Assembly (NCBI GenBank): GCA_030146605.1
Contig: JASLBO010000486.1
Location: forward strand, 1-21,036
DNA: 21,036 bases
Direction: 5' to 3'
Source: Sphingomonas sp.
Lineage (GTDB): Bacteria > Pseudomonadota > Alphaproteobacteria > Sphingomonadales > Sphingomonadaceae
Under the pieces are notes generated by a model that made no database searches, had not been told where the DNA came from, and was given only the letters and a program-made list of their open reading frames with translations. Of the stretch, positions 8,332-13,742 are shown piece after piece (the stretch's first letter is position 1; each line of letters starts with the position of its first letter). The position numbers were made by a program, and so were the translations under genes.

Positions 8332-8627
8332 AGGCGAGCGTTCGTTCGAACTGGGCGAATACGGTTCTGGTCTGCGCCAAATGCTCGAAGAAGCTGGATG
8401 GCGGGTTCGGGCCGAAGGGCAAGGCGCCGTTGGCCAAGGCGCTTCGGAAACATCTTGGGCTCGGGAAGGGCCGCAAGGGCACGGCGGGGATCGTCGAGGT
8501 CAAGTGCCTCGGCGTGTGCCCGCGCGGCGCGGTGACCGTGGTCAACGGGGCGGCATCGCGCGAATGGCTGCTGGTGCCCGAGGGGACCGATCTCGACGCC
8601 GTGGCCGGGGAACTGGGGCTTTTGTGA
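8316..8627 (+). CDS. Thioredoxin-fold (2Fe-2S) ferredoxin domain protein
   Basis: 103 residues from a GTG at 8316. C20 and C23 (LVCAKCSKK) and C64 and C68 (KCLGVCPRGAV) are the four likely cluster ligands. The pattern matches the thioredoxin-like [2Fe-2S] ferredoxin family, whose members carry electrons or sense redox in unknown pathways. The central stretch is rich in Lys and Gly. Two starts are possible: GTG 8316 (16-base overlap with the J-domain gene) or TTG 8328 (TTGA overlap of four bases, with GGAAG just upstream). The core does not depend on the choice. It overlaps the J-domain gene and converges on sufE 45 bases away. Confidence 0.83.
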   Translation: MEARLKASVRSNWANTVLVCAKCSKKLDGGFGPKGKAPLAKALRKHLGLGKGRKGTAGIVEVKCLGVCPRGAVTVVNGAASREWLLVPEGTDLDAVAGELGLL

Positions 8628-8672
8628 CAGGCTGCGCCTGCAACCTCCCCCGGCCCCTGAAGGAAGAATTGC

Positions 8673-9080
8673 TCAGCCGGCGTAGCGCCCCGCCGTCTCG
8701 CGGATCAGCGCGATCATGTTGGGGATGCCCTGGGTGCGGTTCGAGCTGAGCTGATTGCGCAGGTCGAACGGGGCGAGCGCCGCGTCGACGTCGGTGGCGA
8801 GGATTTCGGCGGGGCTGCGATCCTGCACGGTCAGCAATACGAGGGCGATGATGCCCTTGGTGATCGCGGCGTTCGAATCGGCGAGAAAGTGGAGCGCGCC
8901 GTCATCGCGGCTTGTCGGGTAGACCCAGACCGAGGCTGAGCAACCTCGGACGAGAGTGGCGTCGGTCTTGAGGGGTTCGGGCATCGGTTCGAGCGTGCGG
9001 CCCAGATCGATCAGCAGTCGGTAGCGGTCGTCGGAGTCGAGGAATTCATATTCGTCGCGGAGGTCGGCGAGGCTGGTCAT
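8673..9080 (-). CDS. sufE: SufE-family cysteine desulfuration protein
   Basis: 135 residues. SufE accepts persulfide sulfur from the cysteine desulfurase SufS on a conserved Cys and passes it to the Fe-S scaffold. The acceptor is C47 in LVRGCSASVWV. The flanking family blocks are visible: DRYRLLIDLGRTLEPMPE, TKGIIALVL and RTQGIPNMIALI near the C-terminus. The start is the ATG at 9080 (MTSLADLRDEYEFL), which matches the family start. An upstream GTG at 9107 would add nine unrelated residues. It stands alone, not in a suf operon. The intergenic inverted repeat lies directly upstream. Confidence 0.92.
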   Translation of the reverse strand: MTSLADLRDEYEFLDSDDRYRLLIDLGRTLEPMPEPLKTDATLVRGCSASVWVYPTSRDDGALHFLADSNAAITKGIIALVLLTVQDRSPAEILATDVDAALAPFDLRNQLSSNRTQGIPNMIALIRETAGRYAG

Positions 9081-9115
9081 GCCGGGGCTATAGCGCGGGC
9101 GCCTCACATTCCAAC

Positions 9116-9199
9116 CGTCATCCCGGCGAAAGCCGGGATCCAGAGCCGCGAAAGCGTCGGCAGAGAAACTCGGGGGCCCCGGCTTTCGCCGGGGTGACG
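9116..9199. repeat. Intergenic inverted repeat, copy 1 (84 bp)
   Basis: The ends are near-perfect inverted copies: CGTCATCCCGGCGAAAGC at the left and GCTTTCGCCGGGGTGACG at the right. Each end is itself a small palindrome (CCCGGCGAAAGCCGGG), so it can form two separate hairpins or one long one. It lies between the end of the psp operon (stop at 9207) and sufE. A second copy is at 17812-17893 and shares the start CGTCATCCCGGCG, the GGGATCCAGAGCCGCG core and the CGCCGGGGTGACG end. It resembles the short non-autonomous palindromic elements common in sphingomonads. It may also act as a transcript end or stabilising hairpin for the psp mRNA. Confidence 0.85.
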
Positions 9200-9206
9200 C
9201 AAGTAG

Positions 9207-9455
9207 TTACAGATCCACTCCGGCGGCGATCGCCTCGAGCTTGCGGATGCGTTCCTTGAGGTCGGCGATCTCGATGCGCGAGGCGGCAGAGGGCATTGCC
9301 GGGGCCGATTCCGCCGGCGCGTGGCACGCGGCGAGTTCCTGCCGCTTGAAGGCCAGCCAGCCGCGCCAGCCCGAAAGCCCGGCCGCGGTCACCATCGCGA
9401 GGCCGGCGAGGCCCGATACCGAGAGGGTGATATAGAGATTGGGATCGACGGTCAT
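9207..9455 (-). CDS. Small single-pass membrane protein, last gene of the expanded psp operon
   Basis: 82 residues. One membrane helix at about 8-31 (ITLSVSGLAGLAMVTAAGL), a basic juxtamembrane stretch, a low-complexity Ala/Pro/Ser linker (44-58), and a short coiled coil (IEIADLKERIRKLEAIAAG). The tail RIRKLEAIAAG resembles the PspB-type ending (R...LE.I) but stops before the EIxxLR part seen in its neighbours, so it is the most diverged member. The ATG at 9455 has a strong GGGAGG site. It follows the next gene upstream by 16 bases and ends eight bases before the inverted repeat. Its function is unknown; I infer an envelope-stress role only from the operon. Confidence 0.78.
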   Translation of the reverse strand: MTVDPNLYITLSVSGLAGLAMVTAAGLSGWRGWLAFKRQELAACHAPAESAPAMPSAASRIEIADLKERIRKLEAIAAGVDL

Positions 9456-9471
9456 TGCTTGCCTCCCTGAT

Positions 9472-9744
9472 CTAGGGGTTGTTCTTGTCGCGCAGCGCTT
9501 CGATCTCGCGGTCGAGGCGCAGGCTGCTGGCTTCACTGTCGGTAATGACCCGTTCGAGGACCTGGACGCGCCCCTTGAGGGCGCGGACCTCGTCGCGGAG
9601 CTTCGCGGCATCGCCGGACGCCGTGTCGCCGCCGCGGAAGGTCTCGTTGCCGTGCTTGTCCTTGTGGATGCCGAAGCGTGCCTTGAGGACGCTGCCGATC
9701 GTGACGATGACGATGATCGCGACAACCATTTCGAACGGGTTCAT
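9472..9744 (-). CDS. Small membrane protein with PspB/PspC-like tail (psp operon)
   Basis: 90 residues. N-terminal membrane helix at about 3-20 (FEMVVAIIVIVTIGSVL), then a charged segment (KARFGIHKDKHGNE) and a coiled coil from about 46. The tail reads VLERVITD (62-69) followed by LDREIEALRDK, the motif shared by four members of this cluster. The start is the ATG at 9744 with GGGAG upstream. The stop is TAG at 9472. It is closest in tail sequence to the genes at 9935-10207 and 10220-10552, which suggests origin by tandem duplication. The frame is open further upstream but lacks coding character. Function unknown. Confidence 0.8.
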   Translation of the reverse strand: MNPFEMVVAIIVIVTIGSVLKARFGIHKDKHGNETFRGGDTASGDAAKLRDEVRALKGRVQVLERVITDSEASSLRLDREIEALRDKNNP

Positions 9745-9767
9745 TGTCTTGCTCCCTTTGCCGGCGC

Positions 9768-9893
9768 TCAGGCGCCGAGCTGTTTCTGTCGGGCCAGCTT
9801 TTCCGCGCGGCGGACGGGGCGGTCCCGGGCTTCGGCGAGGGCAATAGCTCCCCCGCACAGTGCCGTCAGCACTGCGAACACGACGATGATCAT
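9768..9893 (-). CDS. 41-residue membrane peptide in the psp operon
   Basis: A very short frame with an ATG at 9893 and a TGA at 9768-9770. It encodes an N-terminal hydrophobic helix (MIIVVFAVLTALCGGAIALA, residues 1-20) and then a strongly basic tail (EARDRPVRRAEKLARQKQLG). It lacks the ERIxTD tail. It lies 41 bases downstream of one psp-paralogue gene and 23 bases upstream of another, in the same orientation. A modest GAGGA lies about nine bases before the ATG. Its position in an otherwise continuously packed operon, and its membrane-anchor-plus-basic-tail layout, argue that it is translated. Expression has not been shown. Confidence 0.62.
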   Translation of the reverse strand: MIIVVFAVLTALCGGAIALAEARDRPVRRAEKLARQKQLGA

Positions 9894-9934
9894 TTAACTG
9901 GTCCTCAGATTTGCCGCGCGGTGCGCAGCGGGTT

Positions 9935-10207
9935 CTAGTTGAGCGGCGCGTCGCGCAGCTGTTCGATTTCATCCGCGACGGCGATGCCGCGGTCGGTGAC
10001 GATCCGTTCGAGAACCCGGACCCTTTGCTCGAGCCGCTCGACATGGGCTGCATATTGCGCGGCCTGCTCGGCGGTCTGGGCGGCAATCACCTGGGTCATC
10101 GCCTCCTTGTGCTTGAGCCACCGCTTGAACATGTCGTTGGCGATGCCGAACACGATCGCGACGATGCCGCAGGCGATGCCCAGGACGGGAATGAGGATCG
10201 GGTTCAT
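9935..10207 (-). CDS. Small membrane protein with PspB/PspC-like tail (psp operon)
   Basis: 90 residues. Membrane helix at about 3-23 (PILIPVLGIACGIVAIVFGI), then an amphipathic segment (MFKRWLKHKEAMTQV) and an Ala/Gln-rich coiled coil (about 38-70). The tail VLERIVTD (65-72) is followed by ADEIEQLRD. The start ATG at 10207 has GAGGAG upstream, and the gene lies 12 bases after the preceding one. It shares helix-plus-coiled-coil layout and tail with its neighbours while the middle part differs, as expected of old paralogues. Function unknown; a membrane-stress role is inferred from the operon. Confidence 0.8.
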   Translation of the reverse strand: MNPILIPVLGIACGIVAIVFGIANDMFKRWLKHKEAMTQVIAAQTAEQAAQYAAHVERLEQRVRVLERIVTDRGIAVADEIEQLRDAPLN

Positions 10208-10219
10208 CTCGAGGTCTCC

Positions 10220-10552
10220 TCAGTTGCTCTTGGCGCCGCGGAGCGCTTCGATCTCGCGGTCGAGGCTGTGGGCGCTGTCGGTCACGATGCGTTCGACGTT
10301 GGCCAGCCGGTCCTTGACCGAGCCGAGCTCGGCTCGAAGCTGCGCGTTTTCCTGGCTGAGCAGCCGAATTCGCTCCATCGTCTCGTCATTTTTCTGCGGG
10401 TAGAGCGCCTTGCCCCAGCTGTTTTCGAGCGGGTAGCCGTTCTTGATCCGCAGCCAGGTGGTGAAGATCCACCCCGCGACCCCGAAAAAGCCGAGCAGCA
10501 TCGCGCCGCCGATCAGTCCGGGAAGGTTCTGCATGAGCACTGCTTCGTTCAT
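10220..10552 (-). CDS. Small membrane protein with PspB/PspC-like tail (psp operon)
   Basis: 110 residues, the longest of the extra members. Membrane helix at about 12-34 (GLIGGAMLLGFFGVAGWIF). The juxtamembrane block WLRIKNGYPLENS is shared with the upstream neighbour, which has WVRAKHGYPLEES. A leucine-containing coiled coil (about 58-88) ends in NVERIVTD (85-92) and LDREIEALRG. An AGAAGGA site lies before the ATG at 10552, overlapping the end of the preceding gene's stop region. The shared GYPLE block marks this gene and its neighbour as a recent duplicate pair. Function unknown. Confidence 0.82.
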   Translation of the reverse strand: MNEAVLMQNLPGLIGGAMLLGFFGVAGWIFTTWLRIKNGYPLENSWGKALYPQKNDETMERIRLLSQENAQLRAELGSVKDRLANVERIVTDSAHSLDREIEALRGAKSN

Positions 10553-10566
10553 CAGTCCGATCCTTC

Positions 10567-10863
10567 TCAGCGCAGCGAGTCGATTTCGCGAGCAACGCGC
10601 TCGGCGGGGTCGGTGGCGATCCGTTCGAGGACGGCGATCCGCTCCTCGAGCCGGCTGATCTGCCCGGTCAGCCGCTCATTCTCGGTGGAGAGCAGGGCAA
10701 TCTTCCGATCCGCCTCCAGATCGCCTGCCGGCTGGCCGCGGCGATGGCGGCGGCTTTCCTCCAGCGGGTAGCCGTGCTTGGCGCGGACCCAGGTCTGGAA
10801 GGCCTTGGATGCCATGACCGCCGCAACGATCAGCACCGGTACCAGCCAACTCAACTCCCTCAT
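10567..10863 (-). CDS. Small membrane protein with PspB/PspC-like tail (psp operon)
   Basis: 98 residues. N-terminal membrane helix at about 4-24 (LSWLVPVLIVAAVMASKAF), juxtamembrane WVRAKHGYPLEES, an Arg-rich linker, and a clear coiled coil (about 50-82, IALLSTENERLTGQISRLEER). It ends VLERIATD (78-85) then VAREIDSLR and stops. The last five residues, IDSLR, are identical to the end of PspC encoded just upstream. A GGGAGGG site precedes the ATG at 10863. The gap from pspC is 28 bases. It appears to be a hybrid between a PspB-like anchor and a PspC-like tail. Function unknown. Confidence 0.82.
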   Translation of the reverse strand: MRELSWLVPVLIVAAVMASKAFQTWVRAKHGYPLEESRRHRRGQPAGDLEADRKIALLSTENERLTGQISRLEERIAVLERIATDPAERVAREIDSLR

Positions 10864-10891
10864 TGTCTTCCCTCCCTGTTGACGGCCGCGC

Positions 10892-11266
10892 TCAGCGCAG
10901 GCTGTCGATCTCGTCGGCGAGCCGGGTGTTGCGGCTCGTATAGTACATCTCGATATCGGCGAGCCGGCGGTCGATGTCGCGGAAGGTCGAGCGGACCTGC
11001 GCGGTCGAGCGGCTCGGGTTCGAGCGCACGCCCTGCCAGAACTTCTCTTCCTCGGGCCCCTGATACAGTCCGGCCGGCTTGTTCGGCGCGAGCCAGGCGA
11101 TCAGGAAGTAGAACAGGATCGACGTTCCGCTGGTCGCGAAGGCCAGGAAGACCATGCCCAGCCGGAGCCAGATCGTCTCGATCCCGGTATAGTCGGCGAG
11201 ACCCGAGCAGACCCCGAGAACCTTGGCATTCTGCTTGTCGAGGTAGAATTTGGTGCGGACGGACAT
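10892..11266 (-). CDS. pspC: PspC, envelope stress membrane protein
   Basis: 124 residues. The PspC domain covers about 5-62: KFYLDKQNAKVLGVCSGLAD, YTGIETIWLRLGMV and the membrane segment around FLAFATSGTSILFYFLIAWLAP. In enterobacteria PspB and PspC are inner-membrane proteins that relieve PspA inhibition of PspF when the membrane is stressed. The cytoplasmic tail (about 95-124) is DIDRRLADIEMYYTSRNTRLADEIDSLR in form, the same 'IExxxTSxxxxLxxE' ending seen in other PspC proteins. It is echoed by the small genes downstream. The gene begins one base after the pspB stop, with a GAGGAGG site inside the end of pspB. Confidence 0.94.
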   Translation of the reverse strand: MSVRTKFYLDKQNAKVLGVCSGLADYTGIETIWLRLGMVFLAFATSGTSILFYFLIAWLAPNKPAGLYQGPEEEKFWQGVRSNPSRSTAQVRSTFRDIDRRLADIEMYYTSRNTRLADEIDSLR

Positions 11267-11267
11267 T

Positions 11268-11540
11268 TCAGTTCCTCCTCGAGATATCGAAGGGGCTCGG
11301 TTCCTGGCGCGAGGCCGAGACCGGGCGGAAATCGGGGTTGTCGGCGGCGATGATGCGTTCGACGGTGAGCAGGCGTTCCTCGAGCTGGCGCGCGGTGAAG
11401 TAGAGCTCGTCGAGCAGCTTCTCGTCCTCGCCGGTGATCGTCGCGGCGGTCTTCCACCGGGTGATATAGTGCATGATCACCCAGGGCAGACCGATGAACA
11501 GCATCCCGACGATGACGATGGGAAGCAGAACTTCTTCCAT
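11268..11540 (-). CDS. pspB: PspB-like envelope stress membrane protein
   Basis: 90 residues. N-terminal membrane helix at about 4-26 (VLLPIVIVGMLFIGLPWVIM), then a helical domain ending ARQLEERLLTVERIIAADNPDFRP. That ending matches the family ending of E. coli PspB (R.RIQALEAILDAEHPNW). A further 17 polar residues follow. PspB acts with PspC at the inner membrane to signal stress to PspA. The start ATG at 11540 is three bases after the pspA stop, with an AAAGGAG site in the last codons of pspA, so the two are probably translationally coupled. Confidence 0.92.
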   Translation of the reverse strand: MEEVLLPIVIVGMLFIGLPWVIMHYITRWKTAATITGEDEKLLDELYFTARQLEERLLTVERIIAADNPDFRPVSASRQEPSPFDISRRN

Positions 11541-11543
11541 CGC

Positions 11544-12212
11544 TTACGCTCCTTTGTTCAGACGCGCCTTGAGCGCTTCGAGCTCGGCGTCGACCTTCTC
11601 GGACGAGCGCAGCTCGGCGATCTCTTCCTCGAGGCTCTTGGGAACGCTGCCCAAGCCTGCCGCCTCGGCGCGGCCCTCGGCGAAGTCGACCCGGCGTTCG
11701 AGGACGTCGAAGCGCGAGAACGCGTCGTTCATCTTGGAGCCGTTGGTCATCTCGCGCAGGCGGGTGCGGTTGTTGGCGCTCTCCAGCCGGGCAACGATCG
11801 AGTTCTGGCGAACCCGCGCCTCGCGCAGCTTGTTCTGGAGCTTGGAGATGTCCTCCTCGGAAGCCTTGAGCGTCTCGTCGAGCACGCCGATCTCGGTCGA
11901 GAGCTGCTCGCACATGTCGGCGGCCTTCTGCTTTTCGACGAGTGCGGCCTTGGCGAGATCCTCGCGGCCCTTGGACAGCGCCAGTTCGGCCTTCTCGGTC
12001 CAGCTCTCCTGGAGCTTTTCGAGCTTGGCGATGTGGCGGCGCATTTCCTTCTGGTCTGCGATGGTGCGCGCGGCGGAGGCGCGAACCTCGACCAGGGTCT
12101 CCTCCATTTCGAGGATGATCATGCGGATCATCTTGGCCGGGTCCTCGGCCTTGTCGAGCAGGTCGGTGACGTTGGCGGCGATGATATCGCGGGTTCGCGA
12201 GAAGATACCCAT
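11544..12212 (-). CDS. pspA: PspA/IM30-family phage shock protein A
   Basis: 222 residues, typical PspA length and an almost entirely coiled-coil, ESCRT-III-like protein. The N-terminal amphipathic helix (MGIFSRTRDIIAANVTDLLD) and the block AEDPAKMIRMIILEMEETLVEVR are diagnostic. PspA binds PspF and keeps it inactive in unstressed cells. Under membrane stress it assembles on the inner membrane to stabilise it and frees PspF. The ATG at 12212 has AAGGAG seven bases upstream. A strong hairpin occupies the leader between the 35-residue gene and pspA. Psp regulation here should be a loop: PspF drives the operon and PspA shuts PspF down. Confidence 0.96.
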   Translation of the reverse strand: MGIFSRTRDIIAANVTDLLDKAEDPAKMIRMIILEMEETLVEVRASAARTIADQKEMRRHIAKLEKLQESWTEKAELALSKGREDLAKAALVEKQKAADMCEQLSTEIGVLDETLKASEEDISKLQNKLREARVRQNSIVARLESANNRTRLREMTNGSKMNDAFSRFDVLERRVDFAEGRAEAAGLGSVPKSLEEEIAELRSSEKVDAELEALKARLNKGA

Positions 12213-12240
12213 GCTGACACTCCTTCGTTTCTTTTTGGAT

Positions 12241-12305
12241 CCGCCGGGAGGGATCTAGGGGGTGACCCTCCCGGCGGGTTTCCGCTCGCGGGGCATTGCG
12301 AGCGG
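12241..12305 (-). other. Two perfect hairpins in the leader between the first psp gene and pspA
   Basis: CCGCCGGGAGGG (12241-12252) pairs perfectly over 12 bp with CCCTCCCGGCGG (12266-12277), with a 13-base loop. A second perfect 8-bp stem is formed by CCGCTCGC (12282-12289) and GCGAGCGG (12298-12305). In the transcribed (minus) direction the larger stem is followed by ATCCAAAAAG, not a T-run, so it is not a standard intrinsic terminator. Possible roles are mRNA processing, protection of the pspA transcript end, or an attenuator that sets different levels for the first gene and pspA. Confidence 0.75.
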
Positions 12306-12321
12306 AGCGACCTCGTTTGCC

Positions 12322-12429
12322 TCAGGCGATCGCCGGGCCAACCGCGCCGGCCATCAGGATGGCGCTGGCGAAGAAGGCGACGGTGACGGCGAAGAAGGCG
12401 TTGCGGACATTCTTGGCTTCGTAAGTCAT
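12322..12429 (-). CDS. 35-residue membrane peptide, first gene of the psp operon
   Basis: ATG at 12429, TGA at 12322-12324. The peptide has a short polar start (MTYEAKNVRN), then a hydrophobic stretch (AFFAVTVAFFASAILMAGAV) and ends GPAIA. It may be a single-pass inner-membrane peptide, or a cleaved or regulatory leader peptide. An AGGGAA site lies nine bases upstream. It is the first frame after the sigma-54 promoter, with a predicted 5' leader of about 47 bases, and is separated from pspA by 109 bases holding strong hairpins. I do not recognise a family. The location suggests it is made whenever the Psp response is on. Confidence 0.7.
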   Translation of the reverse strand: MTYEAKNVRNAFFAVTVAFFASAILMAGAVGPAIA

Positions 12430-12485
12430 TTGTCTGTTCCCTGAACCGGATGTTTGTGCGCCCGTTGATGGGCTTGTCGATAGCT

Positions 12486-12503
12486 TTGCAGGAGGCGTGC
12501 CAA
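12486..12503 (-). promoter_or_regulatory. Sigma-54 (RpoN) promoter of the psp operon
   Basis: Read on the minus strand the sequence is TTGGCACGCCTCCTGCAA. The -24 element TTGGCACG and the -12 element CTGCAA have exactly ten bases between the invariant GG and GC, matching the sigma-54 consensus (TGGCACG-N4-TTGCA). Transcription should start near 12476. The neighbouring gene pspF encodes an activator that works only with sigma-54, which strongly supports the call. Confidence 0.88.
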
Positions 12504-12542
12504 ATCACGAAACCCGCAGAAATCCGCCGTTTGGCCGTTCAT

Positions 12543-12560
12543 CTGGCATTCAGCAGCCAG
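12543..12560. promoter_or_regulatory. Dyad CTGGC-N8-GCCAG, candidate PspF upstream activating site
   Basis: An inverted repeat (CTGGC at 12543-12547, GCCAG at 12556-12560) lies about 67-84 bases upstream of the predicted psp start, inside the pspF-psp intergenic region. PspF-type activators bind dyads at about this distance in E. coli. The match to a PspF site is inference from position and symmetry, not from a known consensus. As it also lies just upstream of pspF, it could let PspF repress its own gene. Confidence 0.45.
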
Positions 12561-12603
12561 ATAGGGCTTGCCAAGTATTAGGAAAATTCGCCAAAGGTTC
12601 GGC

Positions 12604-13632
12604 ATGGAGCGCGCAACCCAGGTCATCGGCCAGTCCGGAGCTTTTCTCGACGCGCTGGAGCGCGCCAGCCGCGCCGCTGCGCTCGACCGCCCGGTGCTCG
12701 TCATCGGGGAGCGGGGGACCGGCAAGGAACTGGTTGCCGAGCGCCTCCACCGGCTGAGCCCGCGCTGGGACCAGCCGCTGATCATCATGAACTGCGCGGC
12801 TTTGCCCGAGACGCTGATCGAGGCCGAATTGTTCGGACACGAGTCCGGCGCCTTCACCGGCGCGACCAAGGCGCGGGCAGGGCGCTTCGAGGAAGCGCAT
12901 CGCGGCACGCTGTTCCTCGACGAATTGGGGACGCTGTCGATGGCAGCGCAGGAGCGGCTGCTGCGCGCCGTCGAATATGGCGAGGTGACCCGGATCGGCT
13001 CGTCGCGGCCGCTGCATGTCGATGTGCGCATCGTCGCGGCGACCAACGAGCATCTCCCCGACAAGGTCGACAAGGGAACGTTCCGCGCCGACTTGCTCGA
13101 CCGGCTGTCGTTCGAAGTGGTGACCTTGCCGCCCTTGCGCGCGCGGCGGGGGGATATCGAAGTGCTCGCCGATTTCTTCGGGCGGCGGATGGCATCGGAG
13201 ATCGGGCTTGCCGACTGGCCGGGCTGGGGCCCCAACGCACTCGACGCGCTGATGACCTATGACTGGCCGGGCAATGTCCGCGAACTGCGCAACGTCGTCG
13301 AGCGCGCGGTGTATCGCTGGGAGCGGGAGGGACCGGTGGATTCGATCGAGATCGATCCGTTCAAGTCGCCGTTCCGGCCGCGGACAGCGGTTTCGGCCAG
13401 TACGGCGCCGGTCGTTGCGGCGCCGGCGGCCGTCGAGGAGGAGGCTCCGGTCAGCTTCGACGGGGGGACTGACTTCAAGTCGCGAGTGTGCGCGTTCGAG
13501 AAGCAGCTGCTGACGCGCGCGCTGGCCGAGCATCGCTACAACCAGCGCTCGACCGCCGAGGCGCTGGGGCTGACCTATGACCAATTGCGGCATGCGCTTA
13601 AGCGGCACGAATTGCTGGGGGCCGGCGGGTAG
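12604..13632 (+). CDS. pspF: PspF, sigma-54-dependent activator of the psp operon
   Basis: 342 residues. AAA+ enhancer-binding protein with no N-terminal sensor domain, as in E. coli PspF. Walker A is G35-ERGTGKE, the sigma-54 contact loop is GAFTGA at 82-87, and Walker B is TLFLDE at 102-107. Also visible are the family blocks GTFRADLLDRLSFEVVTLPPLR and WPGNVRELRNVVERAVYR, and IEIDPF at the end of the AAA+ domain. An Ala/Pro/Val-rich linker (about 258-290) leads to a Fis-type helix-turn-helix (about 300-340, STAEALGLTYDQLRHALKR). The ATG at 12604 is preferred over a TTG at 12568, because the conserved region starts right after it. It is divergent from the psp genes it should control, the classic Psp arrangement. 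Confidence 0.95.
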   Translation: MERATQVIGQSGAFLDALERASRAAALDRPVLVIGERGTGKELVAERLHRLSPRWDQPLIIMNCAALPETLIEAELFGHESGAFTGATKARAGRFEEAHRGTLFLDELGTLSMAAQERLLRAVEYGEVTRIGSSRPLHVDVRIVAATNEHLPDKVDKGTFRADLLDRLSFEVVTLPPLRARRGDIEVLADFFGRRMASEIGLADWPGWGPNALDALMTYDWPGNVRELRNVVERAVYRWEREGPVDSIEIDPFKSPFRPRTAVSASTAPVVAAPAAVEEEAPVSFDGGTDFKSRVCAFEKQLLTRALAEHRYNQRSTAEALGLTYDQLRHALKRHELLGAGG

Positions 13633-13742
13633 CATGCCTGAACGGGCGAAGATTTCGTTCAGATACGCTGGCGGAATGAACGCTGCGGAGCCATATGGCG
13701 GGCAATTGCGTTGCCCCTACGAACCCCCAGAGGAGAATCATC

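Noticed and set aside
9911..10771. A 286-codon plus-strand frame opposite the psp paralogues, which could suggest the small genes are not real
   Set aside because: The minus-strand frames each have ribosome sites, membrane helices and a shared tail; the plus-strand frame has no coherent features.
12542..12570. A second sigma-54 promoter on the plus strand for pspF (CTGGCATTCAGCAGC)
   Set aside because: The spacing between GG and GC is nine bases, not ten, and the -12 element is poor. The dyad reading is better.
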